A stretch of DNA of 64,000 bases from Comamonadaceae bacterium (GTDB lineage: Bacteria > Pseudomonadota > Gammaproteobacteria > Burkholderiales > Burkholderiaceae_C). The notes below the pieces were generated by a model that saw only the letters and a program-made list of their open reading frames with translations, was not told where the DNA came from and did not search any database. Each line of letters starts with the position of its first letter. Position 1 is the stretch's first letter. This document shows positions 36,005 to 44,049 of the stretch, piece after piece. The translations under genes were made by a program, and so were the position numbers. The stretch lies in the NCBI GenBank assembly GCA_947448735.1, contig CANFOS010000009.1:62001-126000 (forward strand). The letters are read 5' to 3'.

Positions 36005-36970
36005 ATGTTTTTCATACGACGCTCTGTGGCCTTGCTAGCGCCCGTTTTGTTGCTGGCATCGGCTTTGTCCGCCTATGCTCAAACATTCCCGATGCGGCCG
36101 GTCCGGCTTGTGATTCCATTTGGAGCCGGTGGCTCTGCGGATGTGGTCGCAAGAACAATTGCACAAAAACTTTCTGACAAGTGGGGCCAACAAGTATTGG
36201 TCGACAACAAACCTGGTGGCGATACGGTGATTGCTGCTTCGGAAGTGCAGCGTGCCGTTCCAGACGGCTACACCCTGCTTCTCGCCATTAATTCAACACT
36301 GACGTTAACCCCGCACACCATGAAGGTGCCATATGACCCAGCCAACGATTTCACGATCATTGGCCAGACGACAGCGGTACCGATGCTGATACTCGTCAAT
36401 GAGAATCTGCCAGTCAAAACTCTCGCAGAGCTGATCGCGCTAGCTCGCAGCAAGCCTGGTGTACTCAATGCGGGTGGGCCGGCTACCGTGACCCACATTC
36501 TTCAAGAACAGTTTGCCCGCGAGGCAAAGATCAAGTTCACCTGGGTTCCCTACAAGAGTGGTCCTGATACGACCAAGGGCCTTTTGGGCGATGAAATTCA
36601 GGTCGGCGTAGATGGCGTGACCAACAATCTGGCATTTATACAGTCGGGCAAGCTGAGGGCCCTAGGAGTCAGCACGCTCACCCGCCTCAAAACCCTGCCC
36701 CAGGTACCAACGCTTCTAGAGCAGGGAATCCGCGATCAGCGTGTCTCGCTGTCGCATGTGATGATGGGACCGCGCGGAATGCCAAAGCTGATCGTGGACA
36801 AGATCAAAGCCGATCTGGAAGCCATTCTCTCCACACCCGACCTGAACGACAAACTCACAAGTGTCGGCATCCAGGCAGCCTGGGTCGATGGGGACTCGCT
36901 CGTCAAATCATTCCAGACCGAAAGTGCTGTCACGGCCACCTTGGTGAAAGACCTCGGCCTCAAACCGTAA
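36005..36970 (+). CDS. Bug/TctC family periplasmic binding protein
   Basis: A 321-residue receptor. The signal peptide (ALLAPVLLLASALSAYAQ) is followed by FPMRPVRLVIPFGAGGSADVV, VDNKPGGDTVIAA and PDGYTLLLAINSTL. AGGAGA precedes the ATG. It lies behind site F and ahead of a MaoC-type gene, with no membrane component nearby. The sequence has drifted from the other four Bug proteins, so a different ligand is likely. Confidence 0.92.
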   Translation: MFFIRRSVALLAPVLLLASALSAYAQTFPMRPVRLVIPFGAGGSADVVARTIAQKLSDKWGQQVLVDNKPGGDTVIAASEVQRAVPDGYTLLLAINSTLTLTPHTMKVPYDPANDFTIIGQTTAVPMLILVNENLPVKTLAELIALARSKPGVLNAGGPATVTHILQEQFAREAKIKFTWVPYKSGPDTTKGLLGDEIQVGVDGVTNNLAFIQSGKLRALGVSTLTRLKTLPQVPTLLEQGIRDQRVSLSHVMMGPRGMPKLIVDKIKADLEAILSTPDLNDKLTSVGIQAAWVDGDSLVKSFQTESAVTATLVKDLGLKP

Positions 36971-37143
36971 GATGATGTGATGTTAGACGAGCCCTGCCCC
37001 TTGATCTCGCGTGGGCCGTTTTCCAGGTTATGGCCGGCCACATTGCGCTACGGCTGGGCATCAATTGAACTGACCCATAGCTTCAAGGGTAAAGACATCG
37101 AATCTATGCGATCGCGCGCCGATATCAACCAGGCTGAAATGTC

Positions 37144-37650
37144 ATGACAACACCAATCACCCCGCATCTGACCACCACCTTCGACCCGCGCAACCACCGC
37201 ATGTGCGCTACACGCTGGCTCGAGGACTTCACCGTGGGTGAAAAATTCATACTGCCTTCGCGCACCATGACTGACGCGTTATTCGCCGCCTTCCAGCTGG
37301 CGAGCGGCGACAACCACCCTGTGCATTACGACGTTGAATACTGCCGCGCGCGTGGCATGCCCCACATGCTGGCCCACGGCTTCCAGGTTGTGGCCCAGAC
37401 CTGCGGTGGCGCAGGATTGTTCGCACACTATGTCGAGGATTCGCTCAAAGGCTTCATCGAGCAGAGCAGCCGCTTTCTGGGCATGGTGTTTGTAGGGGAT
37501 ACGCTGTATGTGACGCTGGAGGTCTGCGAGATCGTGCCCCAGCGGACAACCGGACTGCTGACGCTAAAGTCCACCGTCCACAACCAGCGAGGAGAGCTGG
37601 TGATGGACGGGTTGCAAAAGTATTTGCTGCTGAAAAAACCGAAGGGCTGA
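37144..37650 (+). CDS. MaoC-type dehydratase (hot-dog fold)
   Basis: A 168-residue single hot-dog protein. EDFTVGEKFILPSRTMTDA, the active-site helix SGDNHPVHYDVEYCRARG with Asp and His, and SSRFLGMVFVGDTLYV identify a MaoC-like hydratase. It stops three bases before the convergent CoA-transferase stop. The 173-bp gap to the Bug gene holds no recognisable feature. It probably hydrates an enoyl-CoA formed after CoA transfer. Confidence 0.88.
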   Translation: MTTPITPHLTTTFDPRNHRMCATRWLEDFTVGEKFILPSRTMTDALFAAFQLASGDNHPVHYDVEYCRARGMPHMLAHGFQVVAQTCGGAGLFAHYVEDSLKGFIEQSSRFLGMVFVGDTLYVTLEVCEIVPQRTTGLLTLKSTVHNQRGELVMDGLQKYLLLKKPKG

Positions 37651-37653
37651 AGC

Positions 37654-38856
37654 TCAAACTCCAAGTACGTCACGCAGTATTTCGTCGCCGTGCTCGCCGA
37701 GCTTGGGCGGCGGGCGTTGGTAGGTGAGAGGAGTGCGTGACATGCGGATGGGGCTAGCGATCATGCGGGCGGGCTTGCCTCCTGCTTCGCCGAGTTCCCG
37801 CACCATGCCGCGCTCGATGACCTGCGGGTCAGCGAAAACCTGTTGCAAGTTGTTGATGGGTCCGGCAGGAACGCCCGCCTCGTCTAGCAGCGCCTGACAT
37901 TGGGCGACTGTAAGACTAGCTATTGCACCTGCGATCAGCGGCCCGAGCTCTTCCACATGGCGCAGCCGCGCCTCGTTCCGTGCAAATCGGGGATCGCTTG
38001 CCAGACCGTCCAAACCCAGCGCCTGGCACATGCTGCGGAACTGCGCGTCATTGCCCACGATGAGCATGATGTCGCCATCACGACAACAGAAGTTGTCGCT
38101 GGGGTACACCGTGGTGAGCCGGTTGCCGCCGCGCAGTGGCACCCTGCCAGTTGCCAGATAGTTCATACCCAAGTTGGACAGCGCTGCGACCTGCACGTCA
38201 AGCAGCGACATGTCGATGAACTGCCCCAGTCCCGAGCGGTGGCGCTCGTTGATAGCAGCAAGGATGGCAATAGTGGAGTACAGAGCCGTCATCTGATCTG
38301 CTACGGCCACGCCGGACTTGCGCGGCCCAGCGCCGTCCGTGCCATCAGGATTGCCGGTGATACTCATCAAGCCACCAATGGCCTGCACGATGGTGTCGTA
38401 GCCCGGCCGCGCGCTGTATGGCCCCGTCTGACCAAAACCGGTGATCGAGCAATAGATCAACCCTGGATTGTCCAGCGAGAGCGTCGAGTAGTCCAGGCCA
38501 TACCGCGCCAGAGCACCGACCTTGTAGTTCTCGATGACCACATCGCATTTAGCGGCCAGGCGTGCCGCAAGAATGCTGCCTTGCGGCGAGGCGATGTCGA
38601 TTTCTATCGACCGCTTGCCGCGGTTGCAGGTCCAGAAATACGCAGACTCGTCCAACGGGTCTTTGGGTGTGGACGACATGAATGGCGGCGCCCATTCACG
38701 CGAGTCGTCTCCCCTACCCGGCCGCTCGACCTTGATGACATCGGCTCCGAGGTCGGCCAGAACCTGCGCTGCCAGCGGGCCGGCAAGCACGCGGGAAAGG
38801 TCCAGCACGCGTAGGCCGTCGAGAGCGCCCTTGCTTGGCATCTTTGCCATTGTCAT
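37654..38856 (-). CDS. CaiB/BaiF (family III) CoA-transferase
   Basis: A 400-residue CoA-transferase. LRVLDLSRVLAGPLAAQVLADLG opens it, and catalytic Asp D187 lies in VAVADQMTALY. ATG 38856 is taken as the start because it overlaps the upstream Bug stop by four bases (ATGA), implying coupling; ATG 38850 is possible. It is third in the operon crotonase, Bug, CoA-transferase under site E. Confidence 0.92.
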   Translation of the reverse strand: MTMAKMPSKGALDGLRVLDLSRVLAGPLAAQVLADLGADVIKVERPGRGDDSREWAPPFMSSTPKDPLDESAYFWTCNRGKRSIEIDIASPQGSILAARLAAKCDVVIENYKVGALARYGLDYSTLSLDNPGLIYCSITGFGQTGPYSARPGYDTIVQAIGGLMSITGNPDGTDGAGPRKSGVAVADQMTALYSTIAILAAINERHRSGLGQFIDMSLLDVQVAALSNLGMNYLATGRVPLRGGNRLTTVYPSDNFCCRDGDIMLIVGNDAQFRSMCQALGLDGLASDPRFARNEARLRHVEELGPLIAGAIASLTVAQCQALLDEAGVPAGPINNLQQVFADPQVIERGMVRELGEAGGKPARMIASPIRMSRTPLTYQRPPPKLGEHGDEILRDVLGV

Positions 38857-39821
38857 TCGGGCTGAATGCCCGCCTCCTTGATCAGTTCGAGCCATAGCGT
38901 CCGGTCACGCTGCATGCGTCGCGTTAACTCCTGGTGGCTGACGGGCTCGACCTCGGTCACGGCTGCCGCGTACTGCTGTCTGACCTCGGGCGACGCCAGG
39001 GCAGAAGTGATGGCAGCGTTGAGCTTCTCCACGATAGTCATGGGTGTGCCCGCGGGCGCAACGAGTCCGATCCACGTAACCAGTTGCGTGCCGGGCCAGG
39101 TTTCGGCGAGCGTCGGCACTTCGGGCGCGGCCGTGCTACGTGTGGCGGCCGACACGGCCAAGGCATTGGCTTTGCCGGACTTCAGGTGCGGCACGCCGTT
39201 GCCCACATCAACAATCGCCACCGGTACCTGTCCGCCCAGCAGGTCAGTGATGGCCTGCGGCGTGCCTTTGTACGGTACGGCCGTGAACTTCACGCCGCTG
39301 ATCTTGGTCAGCAAGGCCAGCGCAACCTGCGCGCTCGACGATCCGTAGGCGACGGGCAAAGGCGAAGATTGCTTCGAGGCGTAGGTCAGAAAGCTCTTGA
39401 TATCTTTGGCCGCAAAATCCGAACGCACCAGGAACATCATCGACGTTGACCCGAGTCCTGACACGGCCTGGAAGTCTTTCTGCGTGTCATAGGGGAGCGT
39501 CTTGAACAGTCCAGCATTGGCGGCCAGCGTGGTACTGGAGCCTACCAGCAGCGTATAACCATCAGGCTTGGCACGCGCGCCGGCCTGGGTGCCGATGACG
39601 CCGTTGGCGCCCGCCTTGTTGTCAATGATGACGCTCTGGCCTAACGATTTACTCAGTGCCTGCGCAATCGGCCTTGCTGTATTGTCAGTGGCACTGCCAG
39701 GACCATAAGGCACGATGATGGTGATGGGTCGCGACGGAAAGTCTGCCTGCGCAAACGCACCCACTGGGGAAAGTGCAGCAGCCAGGGTGAGTGCAGCGAA
39801 TATGGTGTTGGTCATTGTCAT
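38853..39821 (-). CDS. Bug/TctC family periplasmic binding protein
   Basis: A 322-residue receptor with signal peptide (LTLAAALSPVGAFAQ), then DFPSRPITIIVPYGPGSATDN, IIDNKAGANGVIGT and PDGYTLLVGSSTTL. It is close to the receptor at 24281, sharing the LVGSS and SMMF elements. ATG 39821 has GGAGA at good spacing. It is translationally coupled to the CoA-transferase, so the two very likely share a substrate acid. Confidence 0.92.
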   Translation of the reverse strand: MTMTNTIFAALTLAAALSPVGAFAQADFPSRPITIIVPYGPGSATDNTARPIAQALSKSLGQSVIIDNKAGANGVIGTQAGARAKPDGYTLLVGSSTTLAANAGLFKTLPYDTQKDFQAVSGLGSTSMMFLVRSDFAAKDIKSFLTYASKQSSPLPVAYGSSSAQVALALLTKISGVKFTAVPYKGTPQAITDLLGGQVPVAIVDVGNGVPHLKSGKANALAVSAATRSTAAPEVPTLAETWPGTQLVTWIGLVAPAGTPMTIVEKLNAAITSALASPEVRQQYAAAVTEVEPVSHQELTRRMQRDRTLWLELIKEAGIQPE

Positions 39822-39877
39822 ACGTGTCTCCGTTTTGTGGGGGCTCATGCCTTGGTCACCATGACCTCAAGGCTGCT

Positions 39878-40657
39878 TCAGGGGTTTTTCCAGACGGGTT
39901 TGCGTTTCTCCACAAAGGCCTTGAGGCCCTCGACCGAATCTTCCATGCCGGTAGTCGTGCTCACCAGGTCGACAGCGGCGGCAATGCCCTTGCGGTAGTC
40001 GCTGTCGATCGCTCGGGTGAAGGCCGTCTTGCCCAAAGCCATCAGCTGCGGCGACTTGCTGGCCAGCACTTGCGCCACTTTGCGAGCCTCAGCCATGACT
40101 TGGTCTTCGGGCGCCAATCGGCTCACGAGTCCGAGTGAAGCTGCCTCCTGCGCACTGAAGACGCGACCAGTGAACAGCAGATCAAACGCTCGATAGCGAC
40201 CCACAATTCGATGCAGCGTCGCGTAGTGGATGGCAGGCACGAGGCCAATGTCGAGCTCCGGATAGCCGAAGGTGGAATTATCCGCCGCGACCATCATGTC
40301 GCACGAGATCGCCAGCGACATACCGCCGCCGCGTGCCGCGCCAGTGATCGCAGCAATGCAGGGCTTGCCCAGGTCAAACTGCAGATCGCACAGCTTCGCA
40401 TACAGCTTATCGACCATGGCATGCTTTTGCGCTGGCGTGCTGTCCAAGAAGACCCCCAGGTCTAGCCCCCCACAGAATCGCCCGGGAATAGCGCTGGCGA
40501 TGATGACTGCACGCACCTGGGCATCGTCTCTGGCTCGCGACAACGCCGCCATCAGCGCATCCATAACCTCGTGAGACAGGCCGTTTACAGGCGGATTATT
40601 AAAGAGAATTTCGGCGACGCTGTCTTTGACGACATATTGAATGGTTTTGCTGGACAT
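39878..40657 (-). CDS. Enoyl-CoA hydratase/isomerase family protein
   Basis: A 259-residue crotonase. Oxyanion segments GRFCGGLDLGVFL and GAARGGGMSLAISCD are present. The first catalytic Glu position is Ser (GGGMSL), while the second Glu is kept (FGYPELDIGLVP). One-Glu crotonases act as isomerases or hydratases with altered specificity. It is first in the operon driven by site E. Confidence 0.91.
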   Translation of the reverse strand: MSSKTIQYVVKDSVAEILFNNPPVNGLSHEVMDALMAALSRARDDAQVRAVIIASAIPGRFCGGLDLGVFLDSTPAQKHAMVDKLYAKLCDLQFDLGKPCIAAITGAARGGGMSLAISCDMMVAADNSTFGYPELDIGLVPAIHYATLHRIVGRYRAFDLLFTGRVFSAQEAASLGLVSRLAPEDQVMAEARKVAQVLASKSPQLMALGKTAFTRAIDSDYRKGIAAAVDLVSTTTGMEDSVEGLKAFVEKRKPVWKNP

Positions 40658-40703
40658 GGGTACCGTTGGTTACTGCAGCCTCAAGTGGGCCAGCCTGCAA
40701 CAG

Positions 40704-40758
40704 ATGGTAGAGAAGAAAATTTGTACGCACAAATCAAATAACGTGAACGACTATTCAG
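40704..40758 (-). promoter_or_regulatory. LysR-type operator/promoter element (site E)
   Basis: On the minus strand, 40758-40727 carries the 32-bp element (CTGAATAGTC, then TTCA, then ATTTGATTTGT). TTGTGC (40727-40732) is the -35 and TACCAT (40704-40709) the -10, spacer 17. It drives crotonase, Bug and CoA-transferase. The rest of the 40658-40910 gap shows no gene. Confidence 0.76.
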
Positions 40759-40910
40759 CTTTTCTGGGTAGAACTTTCTCGATGAGTCAGCCCTGTTTTG
40801 CATCACCGCTCATAACCTTCGCACAGTTCTTATTAACCTGCAACAGTAAGAGCCGCTGATAAATATTAGCGTTGTTAAAAATTAGCCGTATGACGATTGA
40901 CCGGCGGTAA

Positions 40911-41816
40911 CTAGCCAGTCTTCTTGCCTGGTAGCGGTTCCAACATGCCGCACAACTGGACGAAGCGTGCAGCCGAAGGCGACAGAGTGTGGCTCTTTAT
41001 TTTCATGATGGCAATCGTGCGAGACAGTGAGGGGCGAACAATGCGAAGGCTTTTCAGTTTTGTCCTGGGCGGTGCAGCCATCGCTGGAAGGATGCAAATG
41101 CCCAGTCCCGCTTCTGCCATAGCCACCAGGGTGTTAACGTGGGTGACCACGTAACTCATACTTGGCGACATGTCGTCATCCTCCAGTGCCTGGTTTAACT
41201 TTCGCTGAAACTGGGATGCGCCAAGGGACAACAACGGCAGTGGTAGGCGGGAAAGCTCGCGCAGGGAAATACTGGTCTTGTCTAGCGATACCAACGCTGC
41301 GGGCATGAGCGCAACGCTATCGTCAACGAATATCGGCTCAAACTCGAGATCGCCGTGTTTTTCGGGCATGGGGCCGATGCCGAAGTCAACCTCACGTCGG
41401 CGTACCGCCTCAAGTAGATCGGGCTGCGAAAGCTCACGCACGCTCACGGAAATGGCAGGGTAGGTTTTTGCAAATGCCACCAGCAAGGCGGGTAACCGCG
41501 TACCGGCCACAGTGGGCACGCAGCCCAGTGACAACTGACCCTGCTGCACCTCAGCCGCCTGCTGGATACGCGCCAAGGCACCCTCAAGTTCTGCAAGCGC
41601 CTTGCGGGTGCTGATCATCAGATCCTCGCCTTCCCGCGTCAATTCCACCCGTCGCGTTGTGCGCTGAAACACGGCAACGCCCAACCGTTCCTCCAGCTGC
41701 TTGATCTGCATGCTGACGGCCGGCAGTGACAGGTGGGTTTGCTCAGCAGCTTTGCGAAAGCTGGCATTTTCTGCCACGGCAAGAAATGTGGTGAAGAGCT
41801 TGAAGTTGATTTTCAC
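40911..41816 (-). CDS. LysR-family transcriptional regulator (paralogue)
   Basis: A 301-residue LysR regulator, paralogous to the one at 32029-32913 along its full length. The winged helix-turn-helix (FKLFTTFLAVAENASFRKAA, LPAVSMQIKQLEERLG) is followed by an effector domain from ~residue 90 (GQLSLGCVPTVAGTRLP). The start is GTG (GTGAAAATCAAC). It lies between sites E and B. A weak element copy sits upstream at 41837-41868. The near-identical recognition helices suggest that both regulators read the same operator with different effectors. Confidence 0.93.
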   Translation of the reverse strand: MKINFKLFTTFLAVAENASFRKAAEQTHLSLPAVSMQIKQLEERLGVAVFQRTTRRVELTREGEDLMISTRKALAELEGALARIQQAAEVQQGQLSLGCVPTVAGTRLPALLVAFAKTYPAISVSVRELSQPDLLEAVRRREVDFGIGPMPEKHGDLEFEPIFVDDSVALMPAALVSLDKTSISLRELSRLPLPLLSLGASQFQRKLNQALEDDDMSPSMSYVVTHVNTLVAMAEAGLGICILPAMAAPPRTKLKSLRIVRPSLSRTIAIMKIKSHTLSPSAARFVQLCGMLEPLPGKKTG

Positions 41817-41836
41817 AAAGGCAACAATACTTAATT

Positions 41837-41868
41837 GAACAATGGAAATTATTATTCATTTTGTATAT
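41837..41868 (+). promoter_or_regulatory. Weak LysR-type element upstream of second LysR gene
   Basis: The 32 bases at 41837-41868 start TTGAACAAT and end near TTTTGT, matching site B at 16 of 32 positions, mostly in the left half. It lies 20 bp upstream of the GTG at 41816 and may be an autoregulatory site. No matching -10 was found in this orientation. Confidence 0.35.
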
Positions 41869-42191
41869 TACGGCAATCGGCGCAAAGTATCCCTTGATTG
41901 ACAGGGCCGCCAAACCAGCCAAGCTATCAGACCTCAGCTGCTGGGCACGGAGGCCGAATTTTGGTCGGACGCTCGGGTTTTCGCAGCGGCGTACATCGCA
42001 CGGGTTCGAACAGGTGTCGTGCGTGCGTCCAATCACGGAATCCTCTACAAAATTTCGCGTGTTAGCTTAAGGATCCTTCAACACCGCGACCTGTTGTTGA
42101 TAGGAGCTGCCGGGATTGCTGATCATTGCCGGCCATCAGCACGGTCTCGCCATCTGAGACAGCTGTAGCTTAGGCAGATTGATACTGGAAA

Positions 42192-42246
42192 TTGAATAAT
42201 CCTTCAATTCATTTGAGTTGTCATGAAGGTCAATGAAGCGTAACTT
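42192..42246 (+). promoter_or_regulatory. LysR-type operator/promoter element (site B)
   Basis: The 32-bp element at 42192-42223 starts TTGAATAATC, has TTCAA at 12-16 (with TTGAA this makes a TTGAA-N6-TTCAA dyad) and ATTTGAGTTGT. TTGTCA (42218-42223) is the -35 and TAACTT (42241-42246) the -10, spacer 17. It drives the aldehyde dehydrogenase and possibly the following ABC genes. No gene was seen in the rest of the 646-bp gap. Confidence 0.78.
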
Positions 42247-42372
42247 CAGGTTGTGGATCACACCGAGTCACTTCTTCGGCCAAACGCTGCCCACGGCTTC
42301 AAACTCGATGCATAACCGGTTCGATTTTGCAGCTCAAGCAGAGCGAAAGGAGCAAAGTTTTGAATTTTTAAG

Positions 42373-42385
42373 GCATAACTTATGC
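42373..42385. promoter_or_regulatory. Perfect palindrome GCATAACTTATGC
   Basis: A 13-bp perfect odd palindrome of the form GCATA-N3-TATGC, identical in arm and spacing to the core at 12369-12381 near the MarR gene. It lies 77 bp before the aldehyde dehydrogenase start and downstream of site B's predicted transcription start, where a bound repressor could block elongation. Confidence 0.45.
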
Positions 42386-42462
42386 TAAATTACTGTTCGC
42401 TAGCAAATAATAGTAGGTGCGTACGTATCCCATGATGACGTGAAGCTACAGGAGATACAGAC

Positions 42463-43941
42463 ATGAAGTCGGGCAGCTCATCGCCATTTTCAAAAACAGG
42501 GTCTGGTCTTCGTGCTTACCCTTTGCCGCTGCAATTCATCGGTGGTGAATGGCGCCTTGGCGGGGACGGCACCGCAGGCCAGGTTTCAAACCCTGCCACA
42601 CATGAAGTGCTGGCTGAAGTGCCCCGTGCCAGCAAACAAGATCTAGACGATGCGCTGGCGGCTGCTTCCAATGCGTTTGACCCCTGGCGCCGTATGTCAG
42701 CGGTCGATCGCGGAAACATCCTCACCGCTGCGGCCCACCTTCTGCGTCAGCGCGCCGATGAACTGGCCCGCATCATGAGCCTGGAGCAAGGCAAGACGCT
42801 GGCCGAAGCCAAACTTGAATTCATGTTGTCCGCAGAAACCTTTGAATGGTACGCCGCAGAAGGCCGTCGCGCCAACGGCCGCATCATGCCGGCCCGTCTT
42901 CCGGGCGCGCGACAAATGGTGTTGCCGCAACCGCTAGGCCCGGTTGCAGCCTTTACACCGTGGAACTTCCCCGGCCTGCTGCCAGCCCGCAAGATTGCAC
43001 CCGCTCTGGCTGCCGGCTGCACCATGGTCATGAAGCCGTCCGAAGAAACACCAGCGTCTGCGCTTGTGCTGGCAGCAGTACTGGCAGAAGCTGGTTTGCC
43101 CTCCGGTGTACTCAACATGGTGCTTGGTGTGCCGCAAGATATTTCAGAACATCTGATTGCCTCGCCGATTATTCGCAAGATCACCTTTACAGGCTCGGTG
43201 CCCGTGGGCAAGCAGCTTGCGCGCCTGGCGGCCGAAGGCGTCAAGCCCTGCACGCTTGAACTCGGTGGCCATTCAGCAGCGCTGATTTTCGCCGATGCCG
43301 ACATGGACCGTGCCGTTGCTACCTGTGTGCAAGGCAAGACGCGCAACGCCGGTCAGGTCTGCACCTCACCAACACGTTTCCTGGTACACGAATCCATCCA
43401 TGACGAGTTCGTCAAACGCTTTGCAAAGGCTCTGGGCGATGTGGTGATCGGCCCAGGCAACTCACCCAGCAGCCAAATGGGTCCGCTCGCCAACGGCCGT
43501 CGTGTTGAGGCGATGGAGCAACTCGTCAAGGACGCCACCTCAGCTGGCGGTGAACTGTATGCTGGCGGCGAACGGCTTGGCAACACAGGCAACTTCTTTC
43601 GCCCGACGATATTGGTTGACACCCCCATCAGCGCCGGTCCGATGTGCGTCGAACCCTTTGGCCCTGTTGCGCTTGTCAGCCGCTTCTCGCGCACCGAAGA
43701 CGCGATTGCCGAAGCCAATCGCCTGCCCTACGGCTTGGCCGCCTATGCCTTCACGCAATCCGCGGCGACAGCCGTCACCGTGAGCGAAGAACTCGACGCC
43801 GGCGGCATAGGAATTAATTCTTTCGCGGTCTCGCATGTTGAGGCACCTTTCGGCGGAATCAAGGAAAGCGGTATAGGTTACGAAGGCGGCAGTGAAGGCC
43901 TAGCCGCCTTCATGCACCATAAGTACGTGCACCACGCTTGA
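42463..43941 (+). CDS. NAD(P)-dependent aldehyde dehydrogenase (succinate-semialdehyde type)
   Basis: A 492-residue aldehyde dehydrogenase. It shows TPWNFPG (Asn anchor), FTGSVPVGKQ (cofactor), LELGGHSAALIF (catalytic Glu) and NAGQVCTSPTRFL (catalytic Cys). MKPSEETPASA and the overall pattern resemble succinate- and glutarate-semialdehyde dehydrogenases. AGGAGA precedes the ATG. It follows site B and precedes an ABC importer; it probably makes a (di)carboxylic acid from a semialdehyde intermediate. Confidence 0.93.
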   Translation: MKSGSSSPFSKTGSGLRAYPLPLQFIGGEWRLGGDGTAGQVSNPATHEVLAEVPRASKQDLDDALAAASNAFDPWRRMSAVDRGNILTAAAHLLRQRADELARIMSLEQGKTLAEAKLEFMLSAETFEWYAAEGRRANGRIMPARLPGARQMVLPQPLGPVAAFTPWNFPGLLPARKIAPALAAGCTMVMKPSEETPASALVLAAVLAEAGLPSGVLNMVLGVPQDISEHLIASPIIRKITFTGSVPVGKQLARLAAEGVKPCTLELGGHSAALIFADADMDRAVATCVQGKTRNAGQVCTSPTRFLVHESIHDEFVKRFAKALGDVVIGPGNSPSSQMGPLANGRRVEAMEQLVKDATSAGGELYAGGERLGNTGNFFRPTILVDTPISAGPMCVEPFGPVALVSRFSRTEDAIAEANRLPYGLAAYAFTQSAATAVTVSEELDAGGIGINSFAVSHVEAPFGGIKESGIGYEGGSEGLAAFMHHKYVHHA

Positions 43942-44049
43942 TGCCATCAGCCGCAAAACCAAGTTCAGTTTCGGTTAGTTATCAGAGTTATCGATTTCCA
44001 AGTTACCCATCGTTAAACCAAAGGACGCAAGTCCACATCAGGAGACTTT

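Noticed and set aside
41743-42036. A minus-strand frame of 97 codons upstream of the second LysR gene
   Set aside because: It overlaps the LysR N-terminus in another frame, has an unusual composition and no ribosome site.
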